Shown here one piece after another: positions 23,540-35,710 of a stretch of 64,000 nucleotides of DNA; the stretch's first letter is position 1, and each line of letters starts with the position of its first letter. The DNA is from Chamaecyparis obtusa (lineage: Eukaryota > Streptophyta > Pinopsida > Cupressales > Cupressaceae), in the NCBI GenBank assembly GCA_027943335.1, contig BSBK01006423.1, forward strand, positions 195,001-259,000. Reading direction: 5' to 3'. Position numbers and translations under genes: made by a program. The notes under the pieces are model-generated. The model searched no databases. It saw only the letters and a program-made list of their open reading frames with translations, and was not told the origin of the DNA.

Positions 23540-24931
23540 CATGAAGAGATAGCACTGATCTCTAAAGTAAGCAGAAATGATACATGGATCATAGACAGTG
23601 GCTACACACATCATATGACTGGTGATGTAGAGAAGTTTGATCATCTTGTTGAATATAATGGAGGATCTGTGAGAATGGGAAATGATGCACCTTGTATGGT
23701 AAAAGGTAAAGGTTCACTGATGATCAATGATAGATTACAATGTGAAAATGCATATTGGGTAGATGGACTGAACTATAATCTGATAAGTGTGGCTCAGTTG
23801 AACAACTCAGGCCATCGACTAGCTTTTGAGAGAAAAAAGGTGAAGATTTATAATGATGGAGGAAGACTTGTCGGAACTGGTACACAATCCAGAGGTAATC
23901 TATTCTATCTTGATATGGATCAGTCTTCTTGTTTGTTAATTAAGGATGAAGATGTTTGGTTGTGGCACTGAAGGTTATGCCATGTGAATTTTGACAACAT
24001 GATCAAGATTAGTAGAAAGAAAAGAGTTAGAGGACTGCCTAACTTAACAAAACCTGATCATGCTATGTGCTATGAATGTCAGAGAGGTAAGATGACTAAG
24101 TCTAGTTTTAAAAGAAAAGACTATTCAACAAAGAAGATACTTGATTTGGTTCATACCGACCTATGTGGTCCTATGAGAACTCGGAGCTATTCTAGTGATA
24201 GATATTTTATTCTTTTTGTTGATGATTACACTAGACTGATGACTGTTATGTTCTTGAAAGAGAAATCTGAAGCTTTCAAAATGTTTAAGTGGTATAAAGC
24301 TAAGGTAGAGAAAGAAACCGAAAAAGAAATAAAATGCTTAAGATCTGATAGAGGAGGTGAATTTATCTCTGATGAATTTACTAACTTTTGCAATGAGCAT
24401 GGAATCAAGAGGCAGGTATCTGCACCGAGGACACCTTAGCGAAATGGCATTGCTAAAAGAAGGAATAGGTCTATAATTGACTGTGCTAGAACATTGATGA
24501 TATAGAATAATGTTGCTCAGACATATTGGAAGGAAGCTGTCAACACAACTGTATATGTTCTTAACTAAGTACAACTAAAGAAGGACTCCAACCAAACACC
24601 TTATGAACTATGGTTTGGACACAAACCTACTGTAAGTTATTTCAAAATTTTTGGAAGTATATGCTTTATCTTGAAAGATGAAAGAAATGGAAAATTTGAT
24701 TCTAAAGGAGATGAAGGGATATTTCTGGGATATTCCACTACAAGTAAAGCATACAAATGTTTGAATAAGGCTACAAATAAGATTGTTGAAAGTACTAATG
24801 TTCGTGTTGATGAGTTTGATGATAAATACACTAAGGAAAGTACAAAGGAACTGGAAGACTATGATAGATTCACTTACATTGAATATCCAGAGTATCTACT
24901 GACACCACAGACAGTGACAACCGGTCAGTAG
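23540..24931 (+). pseudogene. Copia protease and integrase remnant
   Basis: The protease active site reads WIIDSGYTHHMTGD (about 23583), a DSG motif. The integrase zinc region spans LWH to CYECQRGKM (about 23960-24095). The catalytic core has Asp in HTDLCGP and Asp in RSDRGGEF. The third catalytic position, normally Glu in NGxAERxNR, reads Lys (GIAKRRNRS, about 24445). Stops occur at 23969 (TGA), 24437 (TAG), and near 24502 and 24566. The GKFDSKGDEGIFLGYSTTSK block marks the end of integrase. Confidence 0.92.
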
Positions 24932-25036
24932 GAAAACAATGCAGTACAATAGGCACCACAAACTGATGAACATGAAGAAGCTTCCGAGCAAGAAAATGAC
25001 CCTGAGCAGGATGAACAAGAAAGGAGAAATCAAGTC

Positions 25037-26008
25037 TTGGCTATTTTTGTTAGGAGACATCATCTTGAAACACAAATCATTGGAGACAAACATGATGGAA
25101 TGCAAACCAGAAGCAAAACAATACAAGGTACATGCTTAATTTGTGAGTTTGAACCTAAAACTATGAAAGTTGCATTAGAGAATGAAGAATGGGTTAATGC
25201 AATGAAAGAGGAAATAGAACAAATAGAAAAGAACAAAACCTGGTCCTTAGTACCCTGACCAAAAGATAAGAATGTTATCGGTACTAAGTGGATATACAAG
25301 AATAAATGGAATGAAAATGGTGAAGTCACTAGAAATAAAGCTAGATTAGTATGCAAGGGATATGCACAGGAAGAAGGCATTGACTATGGTGAAACATTTG
25401 CACTTATTGCTAGATTAGGAGTTAGAATGCTACTTGCATATGCTGCACATAAGAAATTCAAAGTCTATCAAATGGATGTGAAGTCAGCATTTTTGAATGG
25501 TATACTTGAAGAAGAAGTCTACATTGAACAACTTGAAGGATTTGTTGATCCTGACAATAAAGACATGGTATGTAGATTACATAAAGCATTATATGGACTA
25601 AAGCAAGCACCAAGAGCATGGTATGAAAAACTGCATACTTATTTGTTAAGTATTGGATTTAATAAAACAAGTGAAAACAATAATTTGTATGTGAAATGTG
25701 ATACTGATGATACTATTATCATTTTTGAAATATTTGTTGATGATATCATCTTTGGTGGCTCAGATCTTGTTTGCAAGGCATTTGCTACTAAAATGCAAAA
25801 GGAATTTGAAATGTCTATGTTCGGAGAGATTAAGTTCTTTCTTGGACTACAAATGATTCAACAAAGTGATGGCATATTCATCACACAATCTAAATACATA
25901 AAGGAAGTACTGAAGACATTTGGCATGGAAGATGCTAAACTTGTGGGAACACCAATGGCTATTGGATGCAAATTGACAAAGGAGGATGAAACTACTGAAG
26001 TAAACTAG
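25037..26008 (+). pseudogene. Copia reverse transcriptase remnant
   Basis: Shows the copia RT order: ALENEEWVNAMKEEIEQIEK, the [16 protein letters not shown] block (after TGA 25256), [33 protein letters not shown] (first catalytic Asp), [14 protein letters not shown] and FVDDIIFGG (catalytic DD pair). All three RT acidic residues remain. The only interruptions are the TGA at 25256 and the TAG at 26006 that separates it from RNase H. Confidence 0.95.
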
Positions 26009-26023
26009 ACACTTTACCGATCC

Positions 26024-26686
26024 ATGATTAGTAAGTTAATGTACGTAGTTCACAATAGGCTAGATATAGCACATGTTGTGGGAATAGTTGCAAGATTTTC
26101 TGCTAATCCTAGAGAATCACACATGATAGCTACGAAAAGGATCTTAAGATACTTGAAGAAAATAGAGAATTATGGATTATGGTATCCTAAGGAAGGGAAG
26201 TTTGAACTGAAAGTTTACACCGATGCTGATTGGGCTGGAAATGTGGATGATAGAAAAAGCACCACCGGAGGAGCATTTGTTTTTGGTGAAAGACTTGTAA
26301 CCTGGACAAGTAAAAAGAAGGCTTGTATTTCTCAGTCTACAGCTAAAGCAGAGTATGTTGATGCTGCTACTAATTGTTCAAACATTGCATATATCAAGCA
26401 AGTGTTGGAAGGAATAAATGAGGTAATCACTGACCCGCTGATTATATACTGTGACAATACTAGTGCAATTAATATTTCAAAGAATCCTGTGATGCACTCT
26501 AAGAAAAAGCATATATCTATTAAGTATCATTACTTAAGAGAACAAGTGCAAGAGAAGCAAGTTAAGTTAGAATTTTTTACATCTAAAGAACAACTTGCTG
26601 ATATTTTTACAAAGCCCCTACCGAAGGACACATTTGAATACTTGAGGACTAGACTTGGGGTCTGTCCCCTGTCTATCAGTCACTAA
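26024..26686 (+). CDS. Copia RNase H region (open frame)
   Basis: An uninterrupted 220-codon frame holds the RNase H markers YTDADWAGNVDDRKSTTGGA, SQSTAKAEYVDAA and IYCDNTSAINISKNPV, then ADIFTKPLPKDTFEYLRTRL, the standard copia C-terminus, with a TAA stop. It would degrade the RNA strand during cDNA synthesis. It is separated from RT only by TAG 26006, so it is part of the broken polyprotein rather than an independent gene. Confidence 0.9.
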   Translation: MISKLMYVVHNRLDIAHVVGIVARFSANPRESHMIATKRILRYLKKIENYGLWYPKEGKFELKVYTDADWAGNVDDRKSTTGGAFVFGERLVTWTSKKKACISQSTAKAEYVDAATNCSNIAYIKQVLEGINEVITDPLIIYCDNTSAINISKNPVMHSKKKHISIKYHYLREQVQEKQVKLEFFTSKEQLADIFTKPLPKDTFEYLRTRLGVCPLSISH

Positions 26687-26689
26687 GGT

Positions 26690-27218
26690 GATCTAGATGT
26701 TGCATCAACCTACTTTTATCAAAAGATCATTCATGTTGATGCAGCATAGTTCACACTTTGAATCATGTTCAAGGTTGTGATTAAGTTTGAGAACTTGAGC
26801 CGATTGGAATATCAATATTCAGAGATACAGATGAAGACAGAATTGGTTGTTTATTTGTTTCTTTAGCATTACTGTCAAAGGGAGAGATAAACCATATGAA
26901 ATGAAAAGGGGAGAGATAAACAAAATATGAAAAGGAACAAGCACCAATGACAATTATCTAAGGGAGAGACAATCTGAATGAGACAGAGTATTGAAGATCA
27001 GTTACAAAGAATAGAAGCAGGAACAGGAGAACTGAAAATATCACAACTACAAAAAGGCAAAGTTGTATTACATAATGCTGGTTCAGTAACATAGTGATTA
27101 AACATATTAAGTCTATTCGACTTACAACATTTGTTCACAAAGTTGTAGAGTGTATGTTTGGTATGTGTATGGTACATTTCATATTACTTGAGTTGTCATC
27201 AATGCCAAAGGGAGAGAT
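26690..27218 (+). promoter_or_regulatory. Copia 3' untranslated region with multiple polypurine tracts
   Basis: The functional tract AAAGGGAGAGAT (27207-27218) abuts the 3' LTR. Near copies occur at 26876-26892, 26904-26921 and 26959-26971. Multiple such tracts are known from Sirevirus-type copia elements. No envelope-like ORF is present in this 530-bp stretch. Confidence 0.75.
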
Positions 27219-28706
27219 TGTTGGACTACAACTGATTTGAAATCTAATTGAAGGATCTGTGATTGCTAGATCACTGAGAAGTTGCTGATTAAATATGGAA
27301 TATGATTAAATTAGTATTATGTTGTCATTGATGTCAACTAGCTTGACAACACTTATTTTGTAAGTTACTGCACCGAGACATCTGAAGAAAGGTGAAAGAG
27401 ATGAAGAACAGAGAAATCTACATGAAGAAAGATGTACAAGACAGATGAAGATAAGGAACACATTGAGTAACTTGTTGATAAGTCTATGACTTGATGATAT
27501 TGAATTTATTATGTTACATTCATCTATAATGAAGTATAGAGCTAAAAGACACAAAGAAGTGTTGTCGGTAAATGAAGCATTTATAGTATACACCGACGAA
27601 GTGCAGTGTATATCGATCGTAGTATTAACCGAGCAGTGTTCACCAACATATTTATTTGTTAACCGAGTAGAACAGAATGAATCAAATGATTAGTTTAGCC
27701 GATAAGATTGATGAGCTGGCAAGAGTATAACATCGAGGTAACAGATAATGTTTGTTACACAGATTGACGGCTGACAAAATTCAAAGAAGATCTAACAGAG
27801 AGATTGAAACGTGTTATTGACACAAGTACTGAGAAAGTTTTAAGCAGCAAAATCTATGAATGTGATTAAGCAGCAAAATATGATGGTGGAGAAGAAAATG
27901 ATTTACTCGTCTATATAAGAGAACATAATTTCTTTATGAAAGAAGTGGGGGGAAGAAGAAGAAGCTGCAGGAATTTCGCGTGAACAAGCTTTCATGCATT
28001 CTGATCATACTGGTTAGTGAGAACCGAGCTGCAGAGCAATTACCAAGCTACATAGAGTTATTACCGATGGACAGTAAGTTGATACAGTATTGAATTTGAA
28101 GTGAAATATTGATCAGAAGGATTTGTATGGACTAAATATTGATCTGTAATCTGCAATTGAAGTTGTATTAAGACAGGTCATTTTACTGTTACATATTTAA
28201 CCATTGTATACAGTCTAAATCTCCTAACTGAGTGGACTCTGAAAGTCTTATGATGTATCATTCATAGAATGAACATTGTTATCCTGTCAACCCCATAGTG
28301 AATGCTGGTTGGACGATAACTTCTAGTCTAAAATCCTCTAACAAGGTCACACCTGAGAGTGTTTGTAACCTTTAACAAGGTTTGGTCTTAACTAACCTCA
28401 CTTCAGAAGAGTGAACAATTTTGGGTTGCTGGTCCCAGGTGGTTTTTCTCTTTATAGGGTTTCCACGTTAAATCTCTTGTGTTATGTGTTGATTGTGATA
28501 TTTGTTTGTTATCATACTTTGCATGTTACATGTTAGATTTGATTGGTAAAATGTTATAAGTATTAGACTGGTAATCGGTAAAAGCACAGACAGTGAAAGT
28601 TATTATTGCTTACCGACGAGCATAAATTAAAGAAGATGTTTTGGATTATACATTTTGATTTGGGACATTGGATAACTGATTCACTCCCCTCTCAGTTATT
28701 CTAACA
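27219..28706 (+). repeat. Copia 3' LTR
   Basis: 1488 bp; same termini as the 5' LTR and followed by the CTGGT duplication. Confidence 0.95.
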
Positions 28707-29480
28707 CTGGTTTCACTAAGTTTTCTTTCTTTATTTTGAGGTTTCCTTTCTCTGTCACAGGGGTACAGTCAGAGGGTGCATTGACAAAATGATCCTTTGA
28801 ATGGTTACTATAAATATGAATGATTTGATATAGCATATTTCTCATTTTACTTGAAGTTTGGAATTACTTGTACTTGAAGTTTGGAATAGCTTGTGCTTGT
28901 GCTAGAATTCTTGGTAGAAGTGAATGGAAGGAATAGTGTTGGTGTTAGGTTTCATTTATTATTGAATTCAATGGTTTCCAAGATGTGTTGAGGAGTTTTC
29001 TCCTTGTTTAATGTTAATTGTTCCTGCACAATCCATTCATACAATAGTGAAATGCTATGTGATTGACAATTTCATACAACTAGTCCTTTGGTGTGTATTA
29101 AACAAAATAGAATTTTCAGCATATTATTATCATTCTATTTCTTTGTTGTAAACATGCCATTGGTTCAGTTTTGTAAAAAAAAAATTGTGTACTATTTTTT
29201 ATTTTTATTTTTTCCATTTGATAACCATTGTCAACATTTCAAAACAGTGAATAACATAAAATAATAGAGATAAAGCATGGGCTAGGGCACCACACCAATA
29301 GATTAAAATTGAACCAATGACATGTTTACAACAAAGAAATAGAATGATAATAATATGCTGAAAATTCTATTCTGTTTAATACATGCTAAAGGACCAGTTG
29401 TATGAAATTGTCAATCACACAGCATTTCACTATTGTATGAGTGGATTGTGCAAGAATAGTTAACATTAAACATAGCCAGT
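28707..29480. repeat. Continuation of repeat block interrupted by copia
   Basis: CTGGTTTCACTAAGTTTTC continues the sequence preceding 20952 and parallels 20248-20400 (CATAGACTAGTTTTACTAAG), confirming the insertion site. Parts around 28980-29100 and 29380-29470 face each other as an inverted repeat (AATCCATTCATACAATAGTG / CACTATTGTATGAGTGGATT). Confidence 0.65.
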
Positions 29481-29814
29481 GTTCTCTTTACTTTCTCAAA
29501 TCTCTGCAAGTCAAGAACATTAGAGTTGTATAATACATTGTTAGTATCCTTTTTCCATGTGTCCTAGGTCTTTGGGTCCATGGAAAGGAAATAGATTACA
29601 AAATACACTTTAAAACAAAGGAAAAACTTAGCAAATTTAGTCTAACTCATTGTAGATGAAGGAATAGTCATGCTAATAGTTCCTCTAAGTCTTCCAAAAC
29701 ATTTATTGAACTCCCTAAAGTCCTATTGGATCCCCAAATTGCTTAATCCAATCAACTTACATCAGGATCATGAGAAACTTCAAAGGATTAAAAACATTAC
29801 TTGGAACAGTCAAA
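29481..29814. other. No recognisable gene
   Basis: AT-rich, no domain-bearing frame. A 79-codon frame at 29670 continues into the duplicated block and looks incidental. Confidence 0.5.
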
Positions 29815-30400
29815 TCACTATGCTTTCAAATCAATTACCTATCAACATATCCCTTGCGAGGAAGAGAAGCCAAACACATAAAGAACATGCACATAAACAT
29901 GACAGCTGAAAAACTTAAATGGAATACACCAAGAAATACCAAATGATGAATGCTCAATTGTTGTAATGGCAAAGCATCAAAACCGTCCATTTTTAGAACT
30001 TGATTTTATAGTCGTAATGATTTTTCTATAGTCGTAATGATTTTTCTAGAACTTGATTTTCTAGTCTTAATGATTTTTCTATAGTCCTAATGATTTTTCT
30101 ATAGTACTCTTAATGATTTTTCTAGAACTTGATTTTCTAGTCTTAATGATTTTTTTATAGTCCTAATGATTTTTCTATACTCTTAATGATTTTTCTTTCG
30201 TCCTAATGTTTGTTGCTCTTGATAAATTATGCCTTGAATTTGAATTTTTGTTCACTATTTTATTTCAACTTGATATTTCATTCATTTTTCATATACATAG
30301 AGACTACACATGCTGATAAAAAAATGAGCTATTTGATTACGGTTAACTATTCATGATTGTAAATAGTCAATATTTATGATGGTGCTCCTTGGTGTATTTC
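29815..30400. repeat. Direct duplicate of 31240-31960
   Basis: CTTTCAAATCAATTACCTAT, AACCGTCCATTTTTAGAACT and TTTTTCATATACATAGAGAC all recur in order at 31240-31960, so about 0.6-0.7 kb is duplicated in direct orientation about 1.4-1.6 kb apart. Confidence 0.75.
29995..30205. repeat. Minisatellite, about 20-bp unit
   Basis: Around ten imperfect units of ATAGTCCTAATGATTTTTCT (with TCGTAATG and TCTTAATG variants). The duplicate near 31430-31700 has far fewer units, so the array expanded in this copy or contracted in the other. Confidence 0.8.
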
Positions 30401-31239
30401 ATTTTAAAATAATCATGTTTCTATGGCTATGATAAATGTCCCTTTGTGGTGAGAAAATTAGAGTTGAAAAAATGGTTGCAAACAAATCATCCTTCTTCCA
30501 CCAACATTCTAATCAATGTACAAGTAACGAGTCATTCCATTCAATAAAGACCATGTCTGATAATATCAACACAGAACAAAATAAGGAGTATGTAGAATTT
30601 AGTGATTGTATCTTCCATTAGAGCCACTTCATATGCACAAGTGATGAACATGCATATTTTCTTGAGCGCTATTGGGAGCTTACCCAGCAACACATGTACT
30701 ATTGTGAAAAACACCACAAATCTATTTGTTGATGGGTCTAGCTCCTAGTATTGCTTGGTCAAATATCCATATTTTTCACCTGTGCATATACCTTCTATGT
30801 TAAACTCTTATATGCATAGGTGATGAACATTCAGATTTGCCTAAGCAGTACTTTGAATAGTCCTCCAACACATATACTATTGTGAAAATCATCACAAGTC
30901 CATTTGTTGGAGGAAATATCATAGTACACATGTTTGAAGGCTAGGTCTGAAGGAAACAAGAGAATTTGAAGAGTCACGAGTCTTAAGATTGTACTTAATA
31001 TAGCCAAGCTTCATTCAATGGTACATTCAAACATGAAACAAACCATTCTTAAACCAGATTAAACTAGTAAACCAAAGGACATACTGATTATAAGTAAACT
31101 ATTAAACCAAAGGACATGCTTTTACTACTAAGTCTTTGTTTGTTGGGCATACTGATTATAAGTACTTGACATATATCACAAATGTTGCTAATTAAGGTTG
31201 GTGGGATGATTACGCCTATCCTGAAAAAAGACTGTCAAG
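30401..31239. other. No recognisable gene; short internal duplication
   Basis: Two related pieces near 30630-30740 and 30810-30910 (GTGATGAACAT, CTATTGTGAAAA) suggest a small duplication. Otherwise featureless AT-rich DNA. Confidence 0.45.
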
Positions 31240-32049
31240 TCATTATGCTTTCAAATCAATTACCTATCGACGTATCCCTTGCAAGGGAGAGAAGCCAAAC
31301 ACATAAAGAACATGCACATAAACACGACAACTGAAAAACTTAAATGGAATACATCAAAAAGTACCAAATGATGAATGCTCAATTGTTGTAATGGCAAAGC
31401 AATATCAGAACCGTCCATTTCTAGAACTTGATTTTTCTATAGTCCTAATGATTTTTCTTATTTCTTGTCTGTGCTTGGTGACATGATTTTGAACATTGTT
31501 GACATACTTAGATGGAATACACAATACCAAATGATGAATGATCAATTGTTGTAATGGCAAAGCATCATAACCGTCCATTTCTAAAATTTGATTTTGTATA
31601 GTCTTAATTATTTCTCTATAGTCCTAATGATTTTGAAAATTGTTGACAAAGAGTGTTTCTTTTTTTTATTATAGTATAAATGATTTTTTTTGTAGTCGTA
31701 ATATTTTTTTCTTATTTCTTATCTTTTGTCCCTTTTTTATTTCCTATGTCTGTGCTTCGTGACAGGATTTTGTCACCTTCTTTTGATGGTATATTTCATT
31801 TAGTGTATGTGGAATACTATTTTGTTCACTATTTTATTTCAGCTTCATATTTCTTTCATTTTTCATATACATAGAGACCACATGTGATAAAAAAATGAGC
31901 TATTTGATTTAGGTTTACTTTTCATTATTGTAAATGGTTAATATTTCTGATGGTACTCCTTGGTGTATTTCATATAAAAAAAATAAATGTAGTAATGATG
32001 GTGCGGTGCATTATTGATATATAAGCTCAATGACTCTTGTCAATGTGCC

Positions 32050-32330
32050 AAACTATCAATGTGGTGGTGGGCAGTGTGTGTTGAAGACTTCACGAACACT
32101 GAACAACCCTGGATGACAATTTTGGTGCTGCCTAGATAGAAAAAAGGTTGCTAATATGTATATATTTAATGTTTCTAATGTAAATACTATTCATTATAAT
32201 ATAAGAACTAATGTAGACTGGGCATCACAGAGAAATAATGGCTACGAATACTTTAGTTGGGTCGATGACAACTCATCTACATCTATCCGTCCATCTCCAC
32301 TTATTCGCGATGAAGGATTTGAGTGCAAAA
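32050..32330 (+). pseudogene. GRF-type zinc-finger protein fragment
   Basis: The plus strand reads YQCGGGQCVLKTSRTLNNPG, then a TGA where Arg is usual, then QFWCC. After a gap comes NNGYEYFSWVDDN. This follows the GRF zinc-finger pattern of plant proteins (C-x-CG.. VLKTS.T..NPGR.F..C .. YF.WVDD). A cysteine-rich hydrophobic tail follows (to about 32420). It may be a captured host gene or a transposon passenger; the two halves are in different contexts and it is not functional. Confidence 0.5.
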
Positions 32331-32424
32331 TGTGTCAGGCTAGGGCAAATTCTGAAATTATATTTTTACAATGCCTTCTTTGTATTGTAATCACATATCT
32401 TTGTTGCGACCATATGCAGAGATG

Positions 32425-33076
32425 AACTCAGGAATTAGTTAGTTTAGTATTTTCATATTGTAACTAATATTTTAATATGGATATGACATAACTTCTCTTT
32501 GCCTCAAGTGCGCATATATATGGTTTACATCTTTTTTTAAAATAATTTTTCATGTTTATGACTTAGGTGAGCCCCAATCTGCTATCAATCACATGATTTA
32601 ATGCATAGTGTTTTCTTGGTTATTCCATTTGTTCCTTGACCTTGATTATGGATTGACTATCATTTTCAAGCTTGAGCGTGGCTTCATACCATGCACCGTC
32701 TGTAGATTTGTACGTAATGCTGATTTACGAACATAAATAACGCATTGAATATAATCTATGAACATTGTGTGGTATGAAGTCTTGCTGAAGTTTGAGCATC
32801 CTCCCTTTATTCCAGTGAGGGATTGGAATGAGTTCATTTTGGATGCAAAGGAGAAAGGGGATACTCAAAGAGGAATTACACTAGCAAATGAGAGAAGAAG
32901 GTATAAAAATTTTAATAGATTTTTATTATTAAATAATGAAATTTGCATATACTAGTGTTCTAAGCCTCCTCATTACATGATTTAAGGTCTTAGTCCATGG
33001 ACAAATTAAATTAGACTTATTATCCAAAACACATAAAAAACATGCACATAAACACGACAACTGAGAAACATAAATG
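32425..33076. other. No recognisable gene
   Basis: AT-rich. A 65-codon frame at 32758-32955 (plus) includes PPFIPVRDWNEFILDAKEKG, which is not low-complexity but has no family I can name. Confidence 0.4.
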
Positions 33077-34183
33077 TAGATTTCACAATAGTTGAGAAAC
33101 ATAATTGTAGGCATCATAGTCACAATCTTTTGGAGACAACGTAATTGAGTTGTGTACCCAAGCGATGGAGAGCAACTTCTGCACCCCTGATTCCGAGTTG
33201 AATACATCTGTTGGAGGACCTTGTATTCATGAGCAACAAATGTAGTCAACTTGGAATTGAAGGTACAAGAGTTTCTCTCCATCGTCTGGGTATACAACTC
33301 AATTACGTTGTCTCCAAAAAATTGTGACCACGATACCTACAATTATGTTTCTCAACTGTTGTGTCCCAAGACCCCTTATGACCCTTTACGACCATTTACA
33401 ATCCCTAAGAATACATCTTAGAGGTCTTAAAATGTTGTAAAGGGTCATAAGAAGCTCCTAGGAGGGGCCAGATGAGCTTCCACCTTCACGTGGTTGGCCT
33501 TGTTAAGTAGAGAATGTTAAACTATTCGTGAAACAAAGAGAAGCTCAATAATTTAAAGTCTCAGTCCATGGAGATGCTGAAAAAACAACGGGAATCAATG
33601 ATGGAGAGTTTTTAGATTCTAAGAAGATGCATATGGAGTGGAGGCTAGATTGAGTACCAGTGCAAAGATGATGATTAAGTAACCTACATCTATAAAACCT
33701 TCACAATTATCCCTTCTTTGGCCTCCAGTCATTCCTCTTCTCAAAAATGGTTATCTAGAAACTTTAGATAATGTTCCTCATCCATGCACGAAATGTGCTA
33801 GTGATCGTATAAAATTACTTTAGGCCTCCAGTATTGATGAGATGTACAAGTGTAAAATGTTTTTGTGAGACTGGGATCAATTTGTGCAGTGTACATAAAT
33901 GCAAGGTGGTGATTATTCTCGACAATCGATAGGTATAAGTCTTCCAGGCCTTACCCAATAGCTAGGACTAAAAATAACACAGCTCAAGAGACCATCATAG
34001 GTTGTCTCTTTCTTCGGTCTATATTATTGACATAATATTTAACCTTTCATTAGCTCATCAAATCTGGGGATTTGAAAAAATTTAATAAAATATTCTCATG
34101 ACAACGTATGTTATTTAAGTTGATGTTGCATGAATTTATCTACTTTGCACACTTGTAGACTATTAGGATGGCGATAAAGAAGC
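33077..34183. repeat. 1.1-kb segment duplicated at 52065-57511
   Basis: After the foldback at its left edge, the sequence from GACCCCTTATGACCCTTTAC to AGGATGGCGATAAAGAAGCA is repeated in the same orientation at 52290-52307 plus 56711-57508, where it is split by a 4.4-kb insertion. A 15-bp inverted pair (CTTATGACCCTTTAC / GTAAAGGGTCATAAG) lies at 33376-33460. No coding was recognised. Confidence 0.8.
33084..33363. mobile_element. Foldback element (MITE-like), arms of about 90 bp
   Basis: CACAATAGTTGAGAAACATA at the left end pairs with TATGTTTCTCAACTGTTGTG at the right end. Pairing continues through TTGGAGACAACGTAATTGAG and its inverse to a loop of about 110 bp. A related foldback is at 52085-52292. 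Confidence 0.75.
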
Positions 34184-35309
34184 ATTTGATGTTAAGTTCC
34201 AATATAAAGTGAGTAAAATTTTTAAAAGTAAGAAAACAATAATAACATGAATGCATATGAAATTGAAATGCAGCCTATCAATTCTTGTCGTACACAACTT
34301 GTGCGTGTTGATGACAATGAGGATGTGCATCATAGTAATACAAATAAACATCTTAAATTGATTGGTGTAGCAATACAAATTTAATTGCAATTGGTGTTTG
34401 GATTAATATAACAATTTGTATTGCAGCTGTAGAGAGTGTAGAGGCCATTTTTAATGAGCAGGTTGAGGTTGAGGCCGAGGCCAGACAAACTGACATCGAT
34501 GTTCATCATGTGACTAGATCAAGTAAAGAGCTATACAATTATGGTCTGTAAAGTACTGAAATACTTTAAAATGTTTTTAATGTTTTTAATTATAATAAAA
34601 TATTTTTAATTTAACCCTTTTATATGTTATTGCAAATGACCCCCCTTTGCATCAACAAAGAACTAGGTGTGCATTGAGATCTAATGAGAGGGTAGATGAT
34701 CATCATGATGATATCAATACTCCTCTTAACGACTACCTCTTAAAAACTAGAAATCAAAAGAAAAAAAAAGAAATGATTGTCATCTATGCACCTTAATTGA
34801 TAATGATTGATTTTTATATGCCAATGAATTTAATTATGTTGTATTGAATGTTCATAAATTTTATAATGTGTTAATGAATGTTATCATGTGATAATTAATG
34901 AATGTCACATTTTATTAATGTGTGAATGAATGTTATCGTGTGATAATTAATGAATGTTACATTTTATTAATGGATGAAATAATGAATGAATGTTAGATGT
35001 TAACGGAGAATTTAGAGTGATGTTAGGGGGGGTGTGGGGCCAAATGAGCTTCCACCTTCACGTGGTTGGCCCTATTTAGTACATAATATAAAACTATTCT
35101 CGAAACAAAGTGAAGCTCAATAAGTTTGTTCCTTATATAAAATCTCAAGTGTAGCCTTTATCCAACTCTCAACATTGCAAGGCTTTAGGTGGTGTTCTGA
35201 AATTGGTTTCTCCATCTCCCATTGACATTTTGTCTTTCTCCTAAGAACTCTCACCGAGCTCTGATACATGGATGAGCAGAAGATGTCCCTTACAGACTAC
35301 ACATATATA
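34184..35309. other. AT-rich DNA with short tandem duplication
   Basis: 34870-34985 holds two units of about 58 bp (GTGATAATTAATGAATGT). 35038-35120 is a third copy of the GAGCTTCCACCTTCACGTGG segment also at 33472 and 56800. No gene seen. Confidence 0.5.
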
Positions 35310-35710
35310 CACTAATACAAAAATAGCAATATATGACCAAATAAACTACCAAAAATTATAGATATATGACCAAATTTGGTCACATGACTAGTGGTAGTTT
35401 ATTGCCGATCATTTATCTCGTGACCAAATTTATGATTAAACTATTTTAGTCATTTATTTGGTCATATATTTAATCATTTATTTGGTCATTTGGTCATTTA
35501 TTTGATCATTTAATAGTTTATTTGGTCATTTATTTAATCATTTATTTGGCCATTTGGTAGTTTATTTGGTCATTTATTTGATCATTTATCTGATCATTTA
35601 TTTGGTCATTTGGTAGTTTATTTAATCATCTATTTGGTCATTTGGTAGTTTATTTGGTCATTTAATTGGTAGTTTATTTGGTCATTTATGTTATTTGGTA
35701 GTAAATGTAG
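35310..35710 (+). repeat. Left subterminal repeat array of inner CACTA
   Basis: More than a dozen units of TTTATTTGGTCATT alternate with TTGGTAGTTTATTTGG, plus TATGACCAAATTTGGTCACA. This matches the expected clustered protein-binding sites of CACTA ends. Confidence 0.85.

Larger units (their letters stand above)
20952..28706 (+). mobile_element. Ty1/copia LTR retrotransposon, complete structure
   Basis: LTRs 20952-22441 and 27219-28706 begin TGTTGG and end TAACA. The 5-bp duplication CTGGT is perfect (20947-20951 and 28707-28711). A tRNA-Met-type primer site follows the left LTR and a purine tract precedes the right one. The order gag, protease, integrase, RT, RNase H is diagnostic of copia. 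The polyprotein has a frameshift and about eight stops, so this copy is inactive but much younger than the gypsy element. Confidence 0.96.
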
